Part shown: one piece after another, positions 45,857-52,973 of the stretch
How the letters are laid out: every line of letters starts with the position of its first letter
Position numbering within the stretch: position 1 is the first letter of the stretch
Program-made: the position numbers and the translations under genes
Notes under the pieces: generated by a model
The model's input: only the letters and a program-made list of their open reading frames with translations
What the model was told of the DNA's origin: nothing
The model's database searches: none
Source: Elizabethkingia sp. YR214
GTDB taxonomy: Bacteria > Bacteroidota > Bacteroidia > Flavobacteriales > Weeksellaceae
Assembly: GCF_003058195.1 (NCBI RefSeq)
Contig: NZ_QBUH01000002.1
Span: forward strand, 310,001-374,000
Direction of reading: 5' to 3'
DNA length: 64,000 bases

Positions 45857-46669
45857 TTAAGGCTTCAAATGCCAGAATGTATCTTCTTCCCCCAAAATAG
45901 TTCCTCTTGCAAAAAAAGATTTTGGAGAATTTGCAGTTAGATTTTTATATGTTTTGTTGAAATGAGATTGATCATTGAAATTAAATTCATAGGCCAATTG
46001 GGTGAAACTTTCTTTAGACTTTTCAAAAAGTTTTTTATTTATGGTTTGCCTGAAAAGTACTATTTCGTGAAGCTTTTTTACGGAAATACCTAAATGTTGC
46101 TGAAAAAGCCTATTTAAATGTTGTCTGCTGATTTGGAGCTCATTTGATAATTCTGCAACTGAAAATTCTTCATAATAGCGGAATATATATTCTATGGATT
46201 TTTCAATAATTATGTTTTCAAATTTCTCAAATCTGTTCTCTAAAAAGCTGTCCAATGAATTGGTAAGTGTATCCGTTGCACATAGTGAGAAAATTTTTCT
46301 AAGTTCAGTTTGGGTGAAAAATTCATAATCTGTGATAAACCCTGAAAAATCTAAATTCTTATAAAATTGCTGGACTCCAAGAGGGTGAAAGATAATGACG
46401 ATTCTCTCAATTTTTCCTAGTTGTTTTACATTCAGAACTGTCGTTCGAATTGGTGTGAAAATCTGAAATGGTACCGCTGCTTGATCAAAAACCATTTCTC
46501 CATCCCTTAATCGGATATGGGATTTATAAAGCGATATAGTATTGTTAAAATGAGGAAAACATTGAAATTCATTGACTTCATTGTTAGGTTTGACATCCAG
46601 GTAATAATAGTCAACATACTTTTTGACAATGGGATTTACCGGCTTGAATGTTTCAAATATTTCCTTCAT
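45857..46669 (-). CDS. AraC-family transcriptional regulator
   Basis: A 270-residue regulator. The C-terminal third has two helix-turn-helix motifs (FSVAELSNELQISRQHLNRLF and FTQLAYEFNFNDQSHFNKTYK). The N-terminal part (VNPIVKKYVDYYYLDV, then IIFHPLGVQQFYK) fits the DUF6597-like sensor domain common in Bacteroidetes AraC proteins. It sits between GG-peptide genes 5 and 6, so it is a candidate for control of the TCAC-N6-GTGA dyads. No direct evidence. Confidence 0.88.
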   Translation of the reverse strand: MKEIFETFKPVNPIVKKYVDYYYLDVKPNNEVNEFQCFPHFNNTISLYKSHIRLRDGEMVFDQAAVPFQIFTPIRTTVLNVKQLGKIERIVIIFHPLGVQQFYKNLDFSGFITDYEFFTQTELRKIFSLCATDTLTNSLDSFLENRFEKFENIIIEKSIEYIFRYYEEFSVAELSNELQISRQHLNRLFQQHLGISVKKLHEIVLFRQTINKKLFEKSKESFTQLAYEFNFNDQSHFNKTYKNLTANSPKSFFARGTILGEEDTFWHLKP

Positions 46670-46816
46670 CTTTTATTGGCAATATTTTCTAAAATAGGTT
46701 ATATTCTATCAATAGTTAAAAATACAAAAAATGCAATATCATGGACATTGATTTTTACTTGTCCTGTCTTGAAATAGCTTAATGCAAAGTTATTTTGGAA
46801 TAGGATAATTTTCATA

Positions 46817-46904
46817 GGTTCAAGATGGTCAATTTTGCAGGATTCTAGAAGCCACCGAAGCAGCAATTAAAAGGCTGTTGAAATTTACAATGAGAGGGAA
46901 ATAA
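46817..46904 (+). pseudogene. Short gene-tail remnant
   Basis: One plus frame reads QDGQFCRILEATEAAIKRLL to FTMRGK and TAA at 46902-46904, with protein-like composition but no start. It may be the tail of a lost gene. The family is unknown. Confidence 0.3.
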
Positions 46905-46931
46905 AAAAGGAGATAGAAATCCTATCTCCTT
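46903..46931 (-). terminator. Terminator of GG-peptide gene 6
   Basis: AAGGAGATAG (46907-46916) pairs with CTATCTCCTT (46922-46931); on the minus strand TTTTTTAT follows. Nearly the same hairpin follows peptide gene 7. Confidence 0.85.
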
Positions 46932-46949
46932 AATTAATTAAATAAATGA

Positions 46950-47138
46950 CTAACAAGAAGCTAAACACTCTCTAGCCCCAGCTTCATCTGCTGTAACAAA
47001 TTTTACGAATCCGAAAGGTCCAGTTCCACAATTACAAGCAACATAAGTATCTCTTGGAATTTGATACCCTCCATTAATGGCTTTCAACTGACTTCTGTTT
47101 AGTGCGCTATTAGCATTTAATTTCTTGAACTTTTTCAT
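46950..47138 (-). CDS. GG-leader cysteine-containing peptide 6
   Basis: A 62-residue precursor beginning MKKFKKLNANSALNRSQ and continuing LKAINGG, the longest leader of the set. After GG come four cysteines in the pattern C-x1-C and C-x3-C at the two ends (ACNCGTG and ECLASC), separated by about 19 residues. Promoter, upstream element and terminator match the others. Confidence 0.7.
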   Translation of the reverse strand: MKKFKKLNANSALNRSQLKAINGGYQIPRDTYVACNCGTGPFGFVKFVTADEAGARECLASC

Positions 47139-47145
47139 TATTTGA

Positions 47146-47192
47146 AATTTGTTGGTTAAGTTGTAAATATAGGTAATTTCACAATGCTGTGA
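47146..47192 (-). promoter_or_regulatory. Promoter/operator of GG-peptide gene 6
   Basis: On the minus strand: TTAACCAACAAATTT (47160-47146 region), box TATATTTA (47171-47164), and 7 nt upstream a perfect dyad TCAC-AGCATT-GTGA (47192-47179). Confidence 0.6.
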
Positions 47193-47309
47193 TTTAACAT
47201 AAAAAAATAATTAAAATTAGATAATATATCTACTGTATAAATACAAAAAGCTTTCATATAAGCTATTTATGCAGCCAAAATAAAATAGTTAAATATATAG
47301 CGATTGGAA

Positions 47310-47338
47310 ATAAAAAGGAGATAGAAACCCTATCTCCT
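47310..47338 (-). terminator. Terminator of GG-peptide gene 7
   Basis: AGGAGATAG (47316-47324) and CTATCTCCT (47330-47338), with T-rich DNA following on the minus strand. A near copy of the hairpin after gene 6. Confidence 0.8.
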
Positions 47339-47348
47339 AAATTTTAAA

Positions 47349-47530
47349 TTAACATGGAACAGCCCATGCACCAGCAACACATCGAGGTTGAGCTGGTGTA
47401 ACACAGGCGCTGCAGCCATGACTGTTACAACACATGTAGCCTTGACCTCCGCCTTCGCCAGTTCCTGCATCAGTGAGTTTAATTAGTCCTCCAATCATGT
47501 TTTTTAGTTCTTTTCTAGCTAGTTTTTCAT
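47349..47530 (-). pseudogene. GG-leader cysteine-rich peptide 7, frameshifted at codon 3
   Basis: From the ATG at 47530 the minus strand reads ATGAAAAACTAG, an immediate stop. One extra A would give KKLARKELKNMIGG, a regular double-glycine leader, followed by a mature part with six cysteines spaced CC-x4-C-x2-C-x7-C-x8-C and a stop at 47351-47349. Box TAGTTTTA (47562-47555) and a variant upstream element (TACTAAATAAATA) are present. So the gene is intact except for one missing base in an A-run: a recent inactivation, a slippage-controlled gene or a sequencing error. Confidence 0.65.
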
Positions 47531-47633
47531 AATAATATCTATTTATTTAGTAAGTAAAACTAACATTAGATTTTTTTGTTTTGATATCATAAATTGATTT
47601 TCGTTTGTGTTTATTAAATATTTGCTAAAGATT

Positions 47634-47817
47634 TTATATTGAGTTTCCTTGAACACTACCCAACATTGAAAAGTCAGATGGCAGATATTCTAAACGAAAA
47701 GTTTCAGTAAGTGATTGCCCCTTTTCATTTTTTACAAAAATTGACACATTGTGTACCCCGGCTTCCTTTCCAGCAGCAAACATAAGTACATCTACCTTTT
47801 CTTCAAAAGAAAGTAGT
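47634..47817 (-). pseudogene. Truncated gene tail
   Basis: The minus strand is open from a stop near 47817 to TAA at 47636-47634 and reads FEEKVDVLMFAAGKEAG, then HNVSIFVKNEKGQSLTE and ends LGSVQGNSI. The composition is that of a real protein, but there is no start. A short plus-strand frame ending KPEAKQK at about 47857 may belong to yet another broken gene. Families not recognised. Confidence 0.45.
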
Positions 47818-47911
47818 TATAATAAAGTTTCAACAAAGCCTGAGGCGAAACAGAAATAAGATCTCACTCAAAAAAATTATTTCGGAATAAAAAGATAATT
47901 ATAAGTTTTAT

Positions 47912-47965
47912 TAGAGGTCAACTAACGTAACGGACTTTAAAGCATGTTTCGTTAGCTGACCTCTA
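47912..47965. repeat. Long imperfect palindrome
   Basis: TAGAGGTCAACTAACG (47912-47927) pairs with CGTTAGCTGACCTCTA (47950-47965): 16-bp arms with one mismatch around a 22-nt loop. No T-tract follows, so a terminator is unlikely; it may be a fold in RNA or the end of a small mobile unit. Confidence 0.6.
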
Positions 47966-47984
47966 TACGGATAGGATTATTGTA

Positions 47985-47992
47985 TATATTTG
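47985..47992 (+). promoter_or_regulatory. -7 box of the DUF4375-like gene
   Basis: TATATTTG, 20 nt before the ATG at 48013, matches TAnnTTTG. I see no clear -33 element. Confidence 0.55.
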
Positions 47993-48012
47993 CTTACTAA
48001 AAAGTTTTACAG

Positions 48013-48618
48013 ATGATAAAATCAATGAGACGAGGAATTATTACCAATGGAATTTTAACAATAATTTTAAGTTTGTTTGGTTGTTCTGAAGGGACAAAAC
48101 AAAATAATAGCAATCAGTCAATCTACACGCCATTAACCGAACAAATTATTGACACGACTTCAGATGACATTTTATTAGAAATCATTTTTGCAAATCTATC
48201 TGATAAGCTACAATCAGGAGCTTACAATAAGCTATATGAAACGGTCACATCTTGGAACAAATCAAGACAAGCTATTTATATGACATGCCAATTAGAAGCA
48301 GAAGTAAATAATGGTGGTTATGATCAATTTTATTTCAATAATAGCGGACTATTTTATAAAGACCTACCAGGGGCTTTGAGATTAATTGGTGCAACCAAAT
48401 ATGCTGATTTAACTGAGCGTGCTAACGATACTTTTGAAAAAGAAAAATCAAAAATAGATGAAGATCCGGATGGTATAACAGAAGGTTTTAATAAATACTT
48501 AGAGAACCTCCCGTTATATAAATTTGACAAAGAATTCTACAAACTTAACAAGAATAAAAACCTGCAGCAGATTCAGGTTAACTACATCAGAAAAAACAAG
48601 AAGGAGTTTATAGACTAA
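48013..48618 (+). CDS. DUF4375-like lipoprotein
   Basis: A 201-residue protein with a lipoprotein signal ending LSLFGC (start at 48013, or the ATG four codons later). The core (QAIYMTCQLEAEVNNGGYDQFYFNNSG, then GALRLIGATKYADL) matches DUF4375, a family frequent among putative immunity proteins. A lipidated version is unusual. No toxin is next to it. Confidence 0.75.
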   Translation: MIKSMRRGIITNGILTIILSLFGCSEGTKQNNSNQSIYTPLTEQIIDTTSDDILLEIIFANLSDKLQSGAYNKLYETVTSWNKSRQAIYMTCQLEAEVNNGGYDQFYFNNSGLFYKDLPGALRLIGATKYADLTERANDTFEKEKSKIDEDPDGITEGFNKYLENLPLYKFDKEFYKLNKNKNLQQIQVNYIRKNKKEFID

Positions 48619-48865
48619 TTCTTATCCCCAAACTTCTGTGAATAATACTAAATCAGTTTTTTTATTAAAAGCTATATCCGCTGATGCATATTCTTTTACT
48701 CAAGAGATAATCAGTATAGAATCCTTTGGTCAAAAAACGCTTTAAATTAAAGAAATAGAAAAAGCTGACCTTATTTTTTTAGTCTGCATTAATTTAACAC
48801 AGGACTTGCCATTAATTTTGTGCATTACACAACAATTACTAACTTACAGTTCAAGTTTTTATATT
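48619..48865. other. Intergenic region with a possible coding relic
   Basis: This 247-bp gap has no intact gene. One plus frame (about 48663-48746) reads LLKAISADAYSFTQEIIS and ends at a stop, which may be a short relic. Confidence 0.35.
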
Positions 48866-50350
48866 ATGATGGAAAAATTACACACAGTTAGTACCCAATA
48901 TGGTGATGTTAGTGGTATTAAAACAAAGAATGGCATTCTAACATTCAAAGGGATTCCTTATGCCGCTCCACCAATTGGTGCAAATCGATTTCAGCCACCT
49001 CTTCCCCCTACACCCTGGACCGGTGTAAAGAATGCAACAGAATATGGGCCAACTCCGCCGCAAATAACTCCAAAATCCGGGCCTTTTGCAGGGTTATTAC
49101 CCAATGTTGTGATTCCAGGAGACGACTATCTGAACCTTAATATTTGGACTTCAAATACCACGGAAAAAAAGCCTGTTATGGTTTTTATTTATGGGGGAGC
49201 CTTTCTTCTTGGATCAGGTGCTGTTTCAGGTTATGATGGCAGTAATTTTGCACGGGATGGGGTTGTTTTGGTTACCATAAACTATAGGCTTGGTATTGAT
49301 GGTTTTTTATGGTTTGGTGATGGAGTACCTAATCTTGGTATACTTGATCAGATTGCTGCACTAAAATGGGTTCGGGATAATATTGCCAATTTTGGTGGTG
49401 ACCCGGATAATGTTACCATTTTTGGTGAATCTGCTGGTGGAATGAGCGTCTGCACATTACTTGCTATGAAAGAAGCACAGGGTTTGTTTCGGCGTGCAAT
49501 TGCCGAATCGGGAGCAGGGCAATCGGTAATTAGCGCTTCATCTGCAAAGCTCATTGGTACCAGGCTTGCCGAAATACTTGGTGTTGAGCCAACACGCGAG
49601 GCAATCGGAAAGGTTAGTATTGAAAAGCTTTTTGCTGCGCAGGATCAATTGGGATCCGAAATAATGGCAAAACCTTTAAAGGAATTGTGGGGTGAAGCTG
49701 CGTTCAATTTAATGCCCTTTGAGCCAGTAATTGATGGTGATTTATTAACAGCAACCCCTTTGGAGTGTATTGCCAACGGTTCTGGGAGAGATGTAGAGAT
49801 ACTTATTGGCACCAATAGTCAGGAATTTAGGTTATTCCTTGTTCCTGAGGGTATTCTTTCAAAAATTACAGATTCCGCTTTGGATACTTTAGCTTCTGGT
49901 TATGGACTGTCCACTGAGGCTATTCAAACCTACCGGAAAAACCGTCTAGATAATTCTCCCGGTGATGTATTATGCGATATTATTACAGATTGGTTTTACC
50001 GCATTCCAGCATTAAGGGTTGCAGAAAAACACGGCAATACACATGTGTATGAATTTTCATGGGGTTCTCCCGCCTATAATAATTTACTTGGTGCCTGTCA
50101 TGGGGTCGAGCTGGCCTTTGTATTTGACAATCTTACCAATGTCGGTTTTGCAGAAATGATAGGCAACCAACCTCCACAACAATTGGCAACAACTGTTCAT
50201 AAAGCATGGGTAGATTTTGCCACTCATGGTAATCCTGGCTGGGATACTTATGATATCGACAACCGCATATCTATGCGTTTTGATTTTGTTTCACAGATTA
50301 CTATTGACGATAGGGCTGATGAACGTTCTGCATGGGATGGGATCAGGTAA
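48866..50350 (+). CDS. Type B carboxylesterase
   Basis: A 494-residue alpha/beta hydrolase. The nucleophile is Ser189 in GESAGG, with Glu320 (TNSQEFRLF) and His412 (ACHGVELAF) as the other triad members. GDDYLNLNIWTSN and MVFIYGGAF (oxyanion hole) complete the family signature. No signal peptide is seen. The ATG at 48866 (or 48869) is preferred over 48806. Its codon choice looks less AT-biased than neighbouring genes, and it lies between decayed fragments and a prophage-like element, so it may be a recent arrival. Confidence 0.9.
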   Translation: MMEKLHTVSTQYGDVSGIKTKNGILTFKGIPYAAPPIGANRFQPPLPPTPWTGVKNATEYGPTPPQITPKSGPFAGLLPNVVIPGDDYLNLNIWTSNTTEKKPVMVFIYGGAFLLGSGAVSGYDGSNFARDGVVLVTINYRLGIDGFLWFGDGVPNLGILDQIAALKWVRDNIANFGGDPDNVTIFGESAGGMSVCTLLAMKEAQGLFRRAIAESGAGQSVISASSAKLIGTRLAEILGVEPTREAIGKVSIEKLFAAQDQLGSEIMAKPLKELWGEAAFNLMPFEPVIDGDLLTATPLECIANGSGRDVEILIGTNSQEFRLFLVPEGILSKITDSALDTLASGYGLSTEAIQTYRKNRLDNSPGDVLCDIITDWFYRIPALRVAEKHGNTHVYEFSWGSPAYNNLLGACHGVELAFVFDNLTNVGFAEMIGNQPPQQLATTVHKAWVDFATHGNPGWDTYDIDNRISMRFDFVSQITIDDRADERSAWDGIR

Positions 50351-50554
50351 TGCTTAAATGCTGAACGAATTTTTTTTTGAGCTTTTAAGAAATGAAAGAG
50401 TTTATAACTTTACTATGAGATAGTTCAATATTTTGAATTTTATAAAAGTTGCACTAAAGATTCTTTGAGTCTATTCATTAAAGAGTTTTGTATATTGGTA
50501 ATTAGGTACTTATGTGAAAAATAATAGTTTTATTGTAGAATAAGAAATTATAAT

Positions 50555-50595
50555 AAAAAAACAGCTATAACTGATTTAGTTATAGCTGTTTATAT
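50555..50595. terminator. Strong terminator, probably the native terminator of tRNA-Ala
   Basis: AAACAGCTATAACT (50559-50572) pairs perfectly with AGTTATAGCTGTTT (50578-50591), a 14-bp stem. Its minus-strand side runs into TTTTTTATTAT. It lies 6 bp outside the left attachment repeat, exactly where the tRNA transcript would end if the element were removed. It may also serve the esterase gene. Confidence 0.75.
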
Positions 50596-50600
50596 TCCTG

Positions 50601-50647
50601 GTGGAGAATACGGGATTCGAACCCGTGACCTTTTGACTGCCAGTCAA
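50601..50647. repeat. Left attachment site (47-bp direct repeat of tRNA-Ala 3' part)
   Basis: The 47 bp are identical to 60194-60240, which is the 3' part of tRNA-Ala(GGC) from the anticodon arm onwards. The two copies bound the element at 50.6-60.2 kb. Confidence 0.92.
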
Positions 50648-50758
50648 TATGTCTTACTTTAACAAGAATGTAAACCGTTTATTATTAAGTGTTTAAGTAT
50701 GTTGATTGTTATATGAAACAATATTTATGTTGCCGGATGTTACCGATTTTGTTACCGA

Positions 50759-51001
50759 TTATTTTTTACGGAAAACCTCATCAGATACGCCAAACAAATA
50801 GTTTGCATTTGCTCCAAAATCATTAACTGCGATTTTAATATGATGTACTGTGAAGTGAAAGCTTTCTTTTCCGCTTCTTATTTTAGATAAATTAGATTTT
50901 AATATTCCAAGCTTTTCATCAAATTCGGTATAGAACCTGATTCGCCTTGTTTGTTTTAATATGTCACGGAAATCTAACATTCTTTTATCTGTTATTGACA
51001 T
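50759..51001 (-). CDS. Small putative HTH regulator of the element
   Basis: An 80-residue protein. The middle (EFDEKLGILKSNLSKIRSGKESF) looks like a Cro/XRE-type recognition helix, and the end (FGANANYLFGVSDEVF) is typical of phage Cro/CI-like small proteins in Bacteroidetes. It lies just inside the left attachment site on the minus strand. It probably tunes element gene expression. Confidence 0.6.
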   Translation of the reverse strand: MSITDKRMLDFRDILKQTRRIRFYTEFDEKLGILKSNLSKIRSGKESFHFTVHHIKIAVNDFGANANYLFGVSDEVFRKK

Positions 51002-51034
51002 GAGTTTAATTATTAGATAGAAATATTATACTAT

Positions 51035-51205
51035 TTACTTATTTAAAAGGTGTTTGTTTAATATACTTTGTAATCCAGCAATTAACTTTAGATATTCTTC
51101 TTGCTGTTCTAAGTTCTTTTGTAAAGCACTTCTTATTGCAAATTTTATAATAAAGTACTGAGATATGATTCCAAAAAGTATCAAACTAATATATACAGTT
51201 TCCAT
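51035..51205 (-). CDS. Small single-helix protein (56 aa)
   Basis: A 56-residue minus-strand ORF with an N-terminal hydrophobic helix (VYISLILFGIISQYFII) and a charged helical tail. It is between the repressor gene and the HTH gene, on the same strand, with tight spacing, so it is probably real. Function unknown. Confidence 0.55.
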   Translation of the reverse strand: METVYISLILFGIISQYFIIKFAIRSALQKNLEQQEEYLKLIAGLQSILNKHLLNK

Positions 51206-51226
51206 ATTTACTTGATTTAATTTATT

Positions 51227-51934
51227 TTACATTACTAATCTTTCAAACTTTGCCCAAGCTATAACCTGGTAGAATCTAGCCACAAAATCCATAGGTATTT
51301 CTTCACTTTCATATCCAGCCTTGTCGTATTCAATTAAAGGACATGGTATTAATACTAGGTTATTTTTATTTTCTTTACTTCTCTTAACTAATTTTACGGT
51401 TCGTAAATCGTTTTTAGTTACTATTCCATACAACTCATTAGTTAGAAAGTAAGTTTGCCAATTAAATATCTCCTTAAATCCGACAACAGAGCCACTAGGT
51501 ATGATTTGCGAAATAGAATTTCCAGATAAATTGCACGCAAATTCAGCTCTTTCAAAGTTTGGACTTGTTATATAAAAAGAAGGAGGAGACATCGAAAATA
51601 CCTCATCGGAACGCCATCCTCCGGAAAAATCAACATCATAATAAGGTACTTTGACTTTACTTTCTGATGGAGGAAATAACTCACTTGAAATAACGCTGTT
51701 GTGTGATTCTTTAATAGAATCTATAATAAAATCACTCTTATTTAATCCAAAAGTTGTAAAAAAGTTGTCTAAAAAATCATCTGGAACAGGTTTTTTTCCT
51801 TTTAAAAAATTCGAAACATTGCTTTTGTCATAGTTCGTTTTTTCAGATATTTCCTTGTTTGGAAACCTTAAACTCAAATACTGCACTGCTTTTTGAAATA
51901 TTTCAGTGTTTCTATCTTGCTTAAAATCAGTCAT
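51227..51934 (-). CDS. CI/LexA-like phage repressor (XRE + S24 peptidase domains)
   Basis: A 235-residue protein. Residues 1-70 form an HTH (NKEISEKTNYDKSNVSNFLKG). The C-terminal half is an S24 self-cleavage/dimerisation domain with the Ser in LSGNSISQIIPSG and a Lys in TVKLVKRSK. The start at 51934 places the HTH at the usual distance; an ATG at 52006 would read through the operator region. It should hold the element silent and be cleaved on DNA damage. It is divergent from the ORF at 52082. Confidence 0.82.
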   Translation of the reverse strand: MTDFKQDRNTEIFQKAVQYLSLRFPNKEISEKTNYDKSNVSNFLKGKKPVPDDFLDNFFTTFGLNKSDFIIDSIKESHNSVISSELFPPSESKVKVPYYDVDFSGGWRSDEVFSMSPPSFYITSPNFERAEFACNLSGNSISQIIPSGSVVGFKEIFNWQTYFLTNELYGIVTKNDLRTVKLVKRSKENKNNLVLIPCPLIEYDKAGYESEEIPMDFVARFYQVIAWAKFERLVM

Positions 51935-51954
51935 GTGTGTTTTTATTGTAATAA

Positions 51955-51998
51955 AGTTGTAATAATATTTGGATAGTTGTAAATAAGTTGTATATTTG
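51955..51998. promoter_or_regulatory. Operator repeats and rightward promoter of the element
   Basis: AGTTGTA occurs three times in direct orientation (51955, 51975 and 51986), and the last runs into a TATATTTG box at 51991-51998 driving rightward transcription. This is the expected site for repressor binding between the divergent genes. Confidence 0.6.
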
Positions 51999-52081
51999 TA
52001 AAACAATTACGATACAAATGTATGAAAAAGATGGTAATTGTTAGTTACGGAATTCCGTAAAGTGATTAAAACCGAAATGAT

Positions 52082-52249
52082 ATGAGTATAAGAATAGGTG
52101 AATTAATTGACAGCGAAGTATCACAATTGCTAATTGACTTCACTGATAGAGTGGATAGAGCTGAAGCAAGTGTTTCTACTGGAGTCGGCACCTCAACGTT
52201 ACGAGATATTACATACAGAACTAATGTAGTTATCGGCATCCTAATTTAG
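52082..52249 (+). CDS. Truncated Cro-position small protein
   Basis: A 55-residue ORF starting MSIRIGELIDSEVSQLL, followed by the HTH-like SVSTGVGTSTLRDITYRT. It occupies the cro/first-early-gene place, divergent from the repressor. Coding character stops at about codon 52, where a different reading frame takes over, so its natural C-terminus is probably missing. Confidence 0.5.
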   Translation: MSIRIGELIDSEVSQLLIDFTDRVDRAEASVSTGVGTSTLRDITYRTNVVIGILI

Positions 52250-52401
52250 AAGTCGATTTGGTGAAAAGTAAAGTGAAACCATTTATTAAGTCAGATGCTA
52301 ATCAATCCGGAGACATTTCTAAGGAGGATAGACCAGGCGATACTGGACGCACCAAAGCTGATAACGGAAGCTCTGGCAGAAAGCCAATTAGTAAAGCTTA
52401 A
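52237..52401 (+). pseudogene. Orphan C-terminal fragment at a deletion junction
   Basis: In a second plus frame 52237-52401 reads HPNLEVDLVKSKVKPFIKSD to GRKPISKA and stop. It has no start and overlaps the next gene by about 107 bp, as the end of an upstream phage morphogenesis gene would. It looks like the tail of a lost gene joined to the truncated 52082 ORF. Confidence 0.45.
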
Positions 52402-52747
52402 TACTGAAAATTTACAACAGGGTCTTGATAGTGAGGGGGCTAATATGCCTCCTTACAAAGATCCGGATTATGCCAACTTTAAAGTATCAATAAACCCCCG
52501 AAATCGTGGGTTTTGGGATTTAAAAGTAATGGGGGATTACTACAGAGGTATTCGCGTAACCATTAAATCTGGGACTGTACATTTTGAACAATCCATCAAG
52601 AATGAAAAAACGCTTTGGATTGAATCTAAGACAACAGCTATGGGATTGAAGCCTTTAGGGGTGCCGGAATGGCAATTGAAAGAGGTTCAAATGAAGAACA
52701 TCCCAATAATTAAAGAGAAACTATTAAAGAAAATAAATGGCGTGTAA
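52295..52747 (+). CDS. Phage-type protein, possibly virion morphogenesis
   Basis: A 150-residue basic protein. MLINPETFLRRIDQAILDA at the start and EGANMPPYKDPDYANFK then NPRNRGFWDLKVMGDYYRG resemble phage head- or tail-completion proteins, but I cannot name a family. It overlaps the next gene by 11 bp. Confidence 0.55.
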   Translation: MLINPETFLRRIDQAILDAPKLITEALAESQLVKLNTENLQQGLDSEGANMPPYKDPDYANFKVSINPRNRGFWDLKVMGDYYRGIRVTIKSGTVHFEQSIKNEKTLWIESKTTAMGLKPLGVPEWQLKEVQMKNIPIIKEKLLKKINGV

Positions 52748-52973
52748 TTGCAGTAAGACCGTATCTGTTTCAGACTGCCAAATATTGAAGGAATTCAAGG
52801 AAGACGGCAGAATGTTCATCTATCATATTTTCGATGATAAACGAGGTTTAGAAGTGGCATATGTGCCAGAAGATAAAACGCCTAACCAAATAGCCATTGA
52901 GCGAAAGTTTTTCAATGAAAACAACATGCTTGAATGGTTTTATATATCAGAACACCCATGCCTTTATGAATGA
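52737..52973 (+). CDS. Small element protein of unknown function
   Basis: A 78-residue protein with an N-terminal CNCSK. Overlaps its neighbours on both sides (11 and 8 bp), so it belongs to a tightly packed operon. No family recognised. Confidence 0.55.
   Translation: MACNCSKTVSVSDCQILKEFKEDGRMFIYHIFDDKRGLEVAYVPEDKTPNQIAIERKFFNENNMLEWFYISEHPCLYE

Noticed and set aside
40440-47530. Lanthipeptide or sactipeptide clusters
   Set aside because: No LanM, LanB/C, radical SAM or ATP-grasp enzyme is encoded in the window, so modification cannot be supported.
51935-52006. The longer start of the repressor gene at 52006
   Set aside because: The extra 24 codons run through the tandem operator repeats and lack coding character.
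52897-52965. An upstream start for the 52966 gene
   Set aside because: It would overlap most of the end of the preceding gene; the ATG at 52966 gives the usual short overlap.
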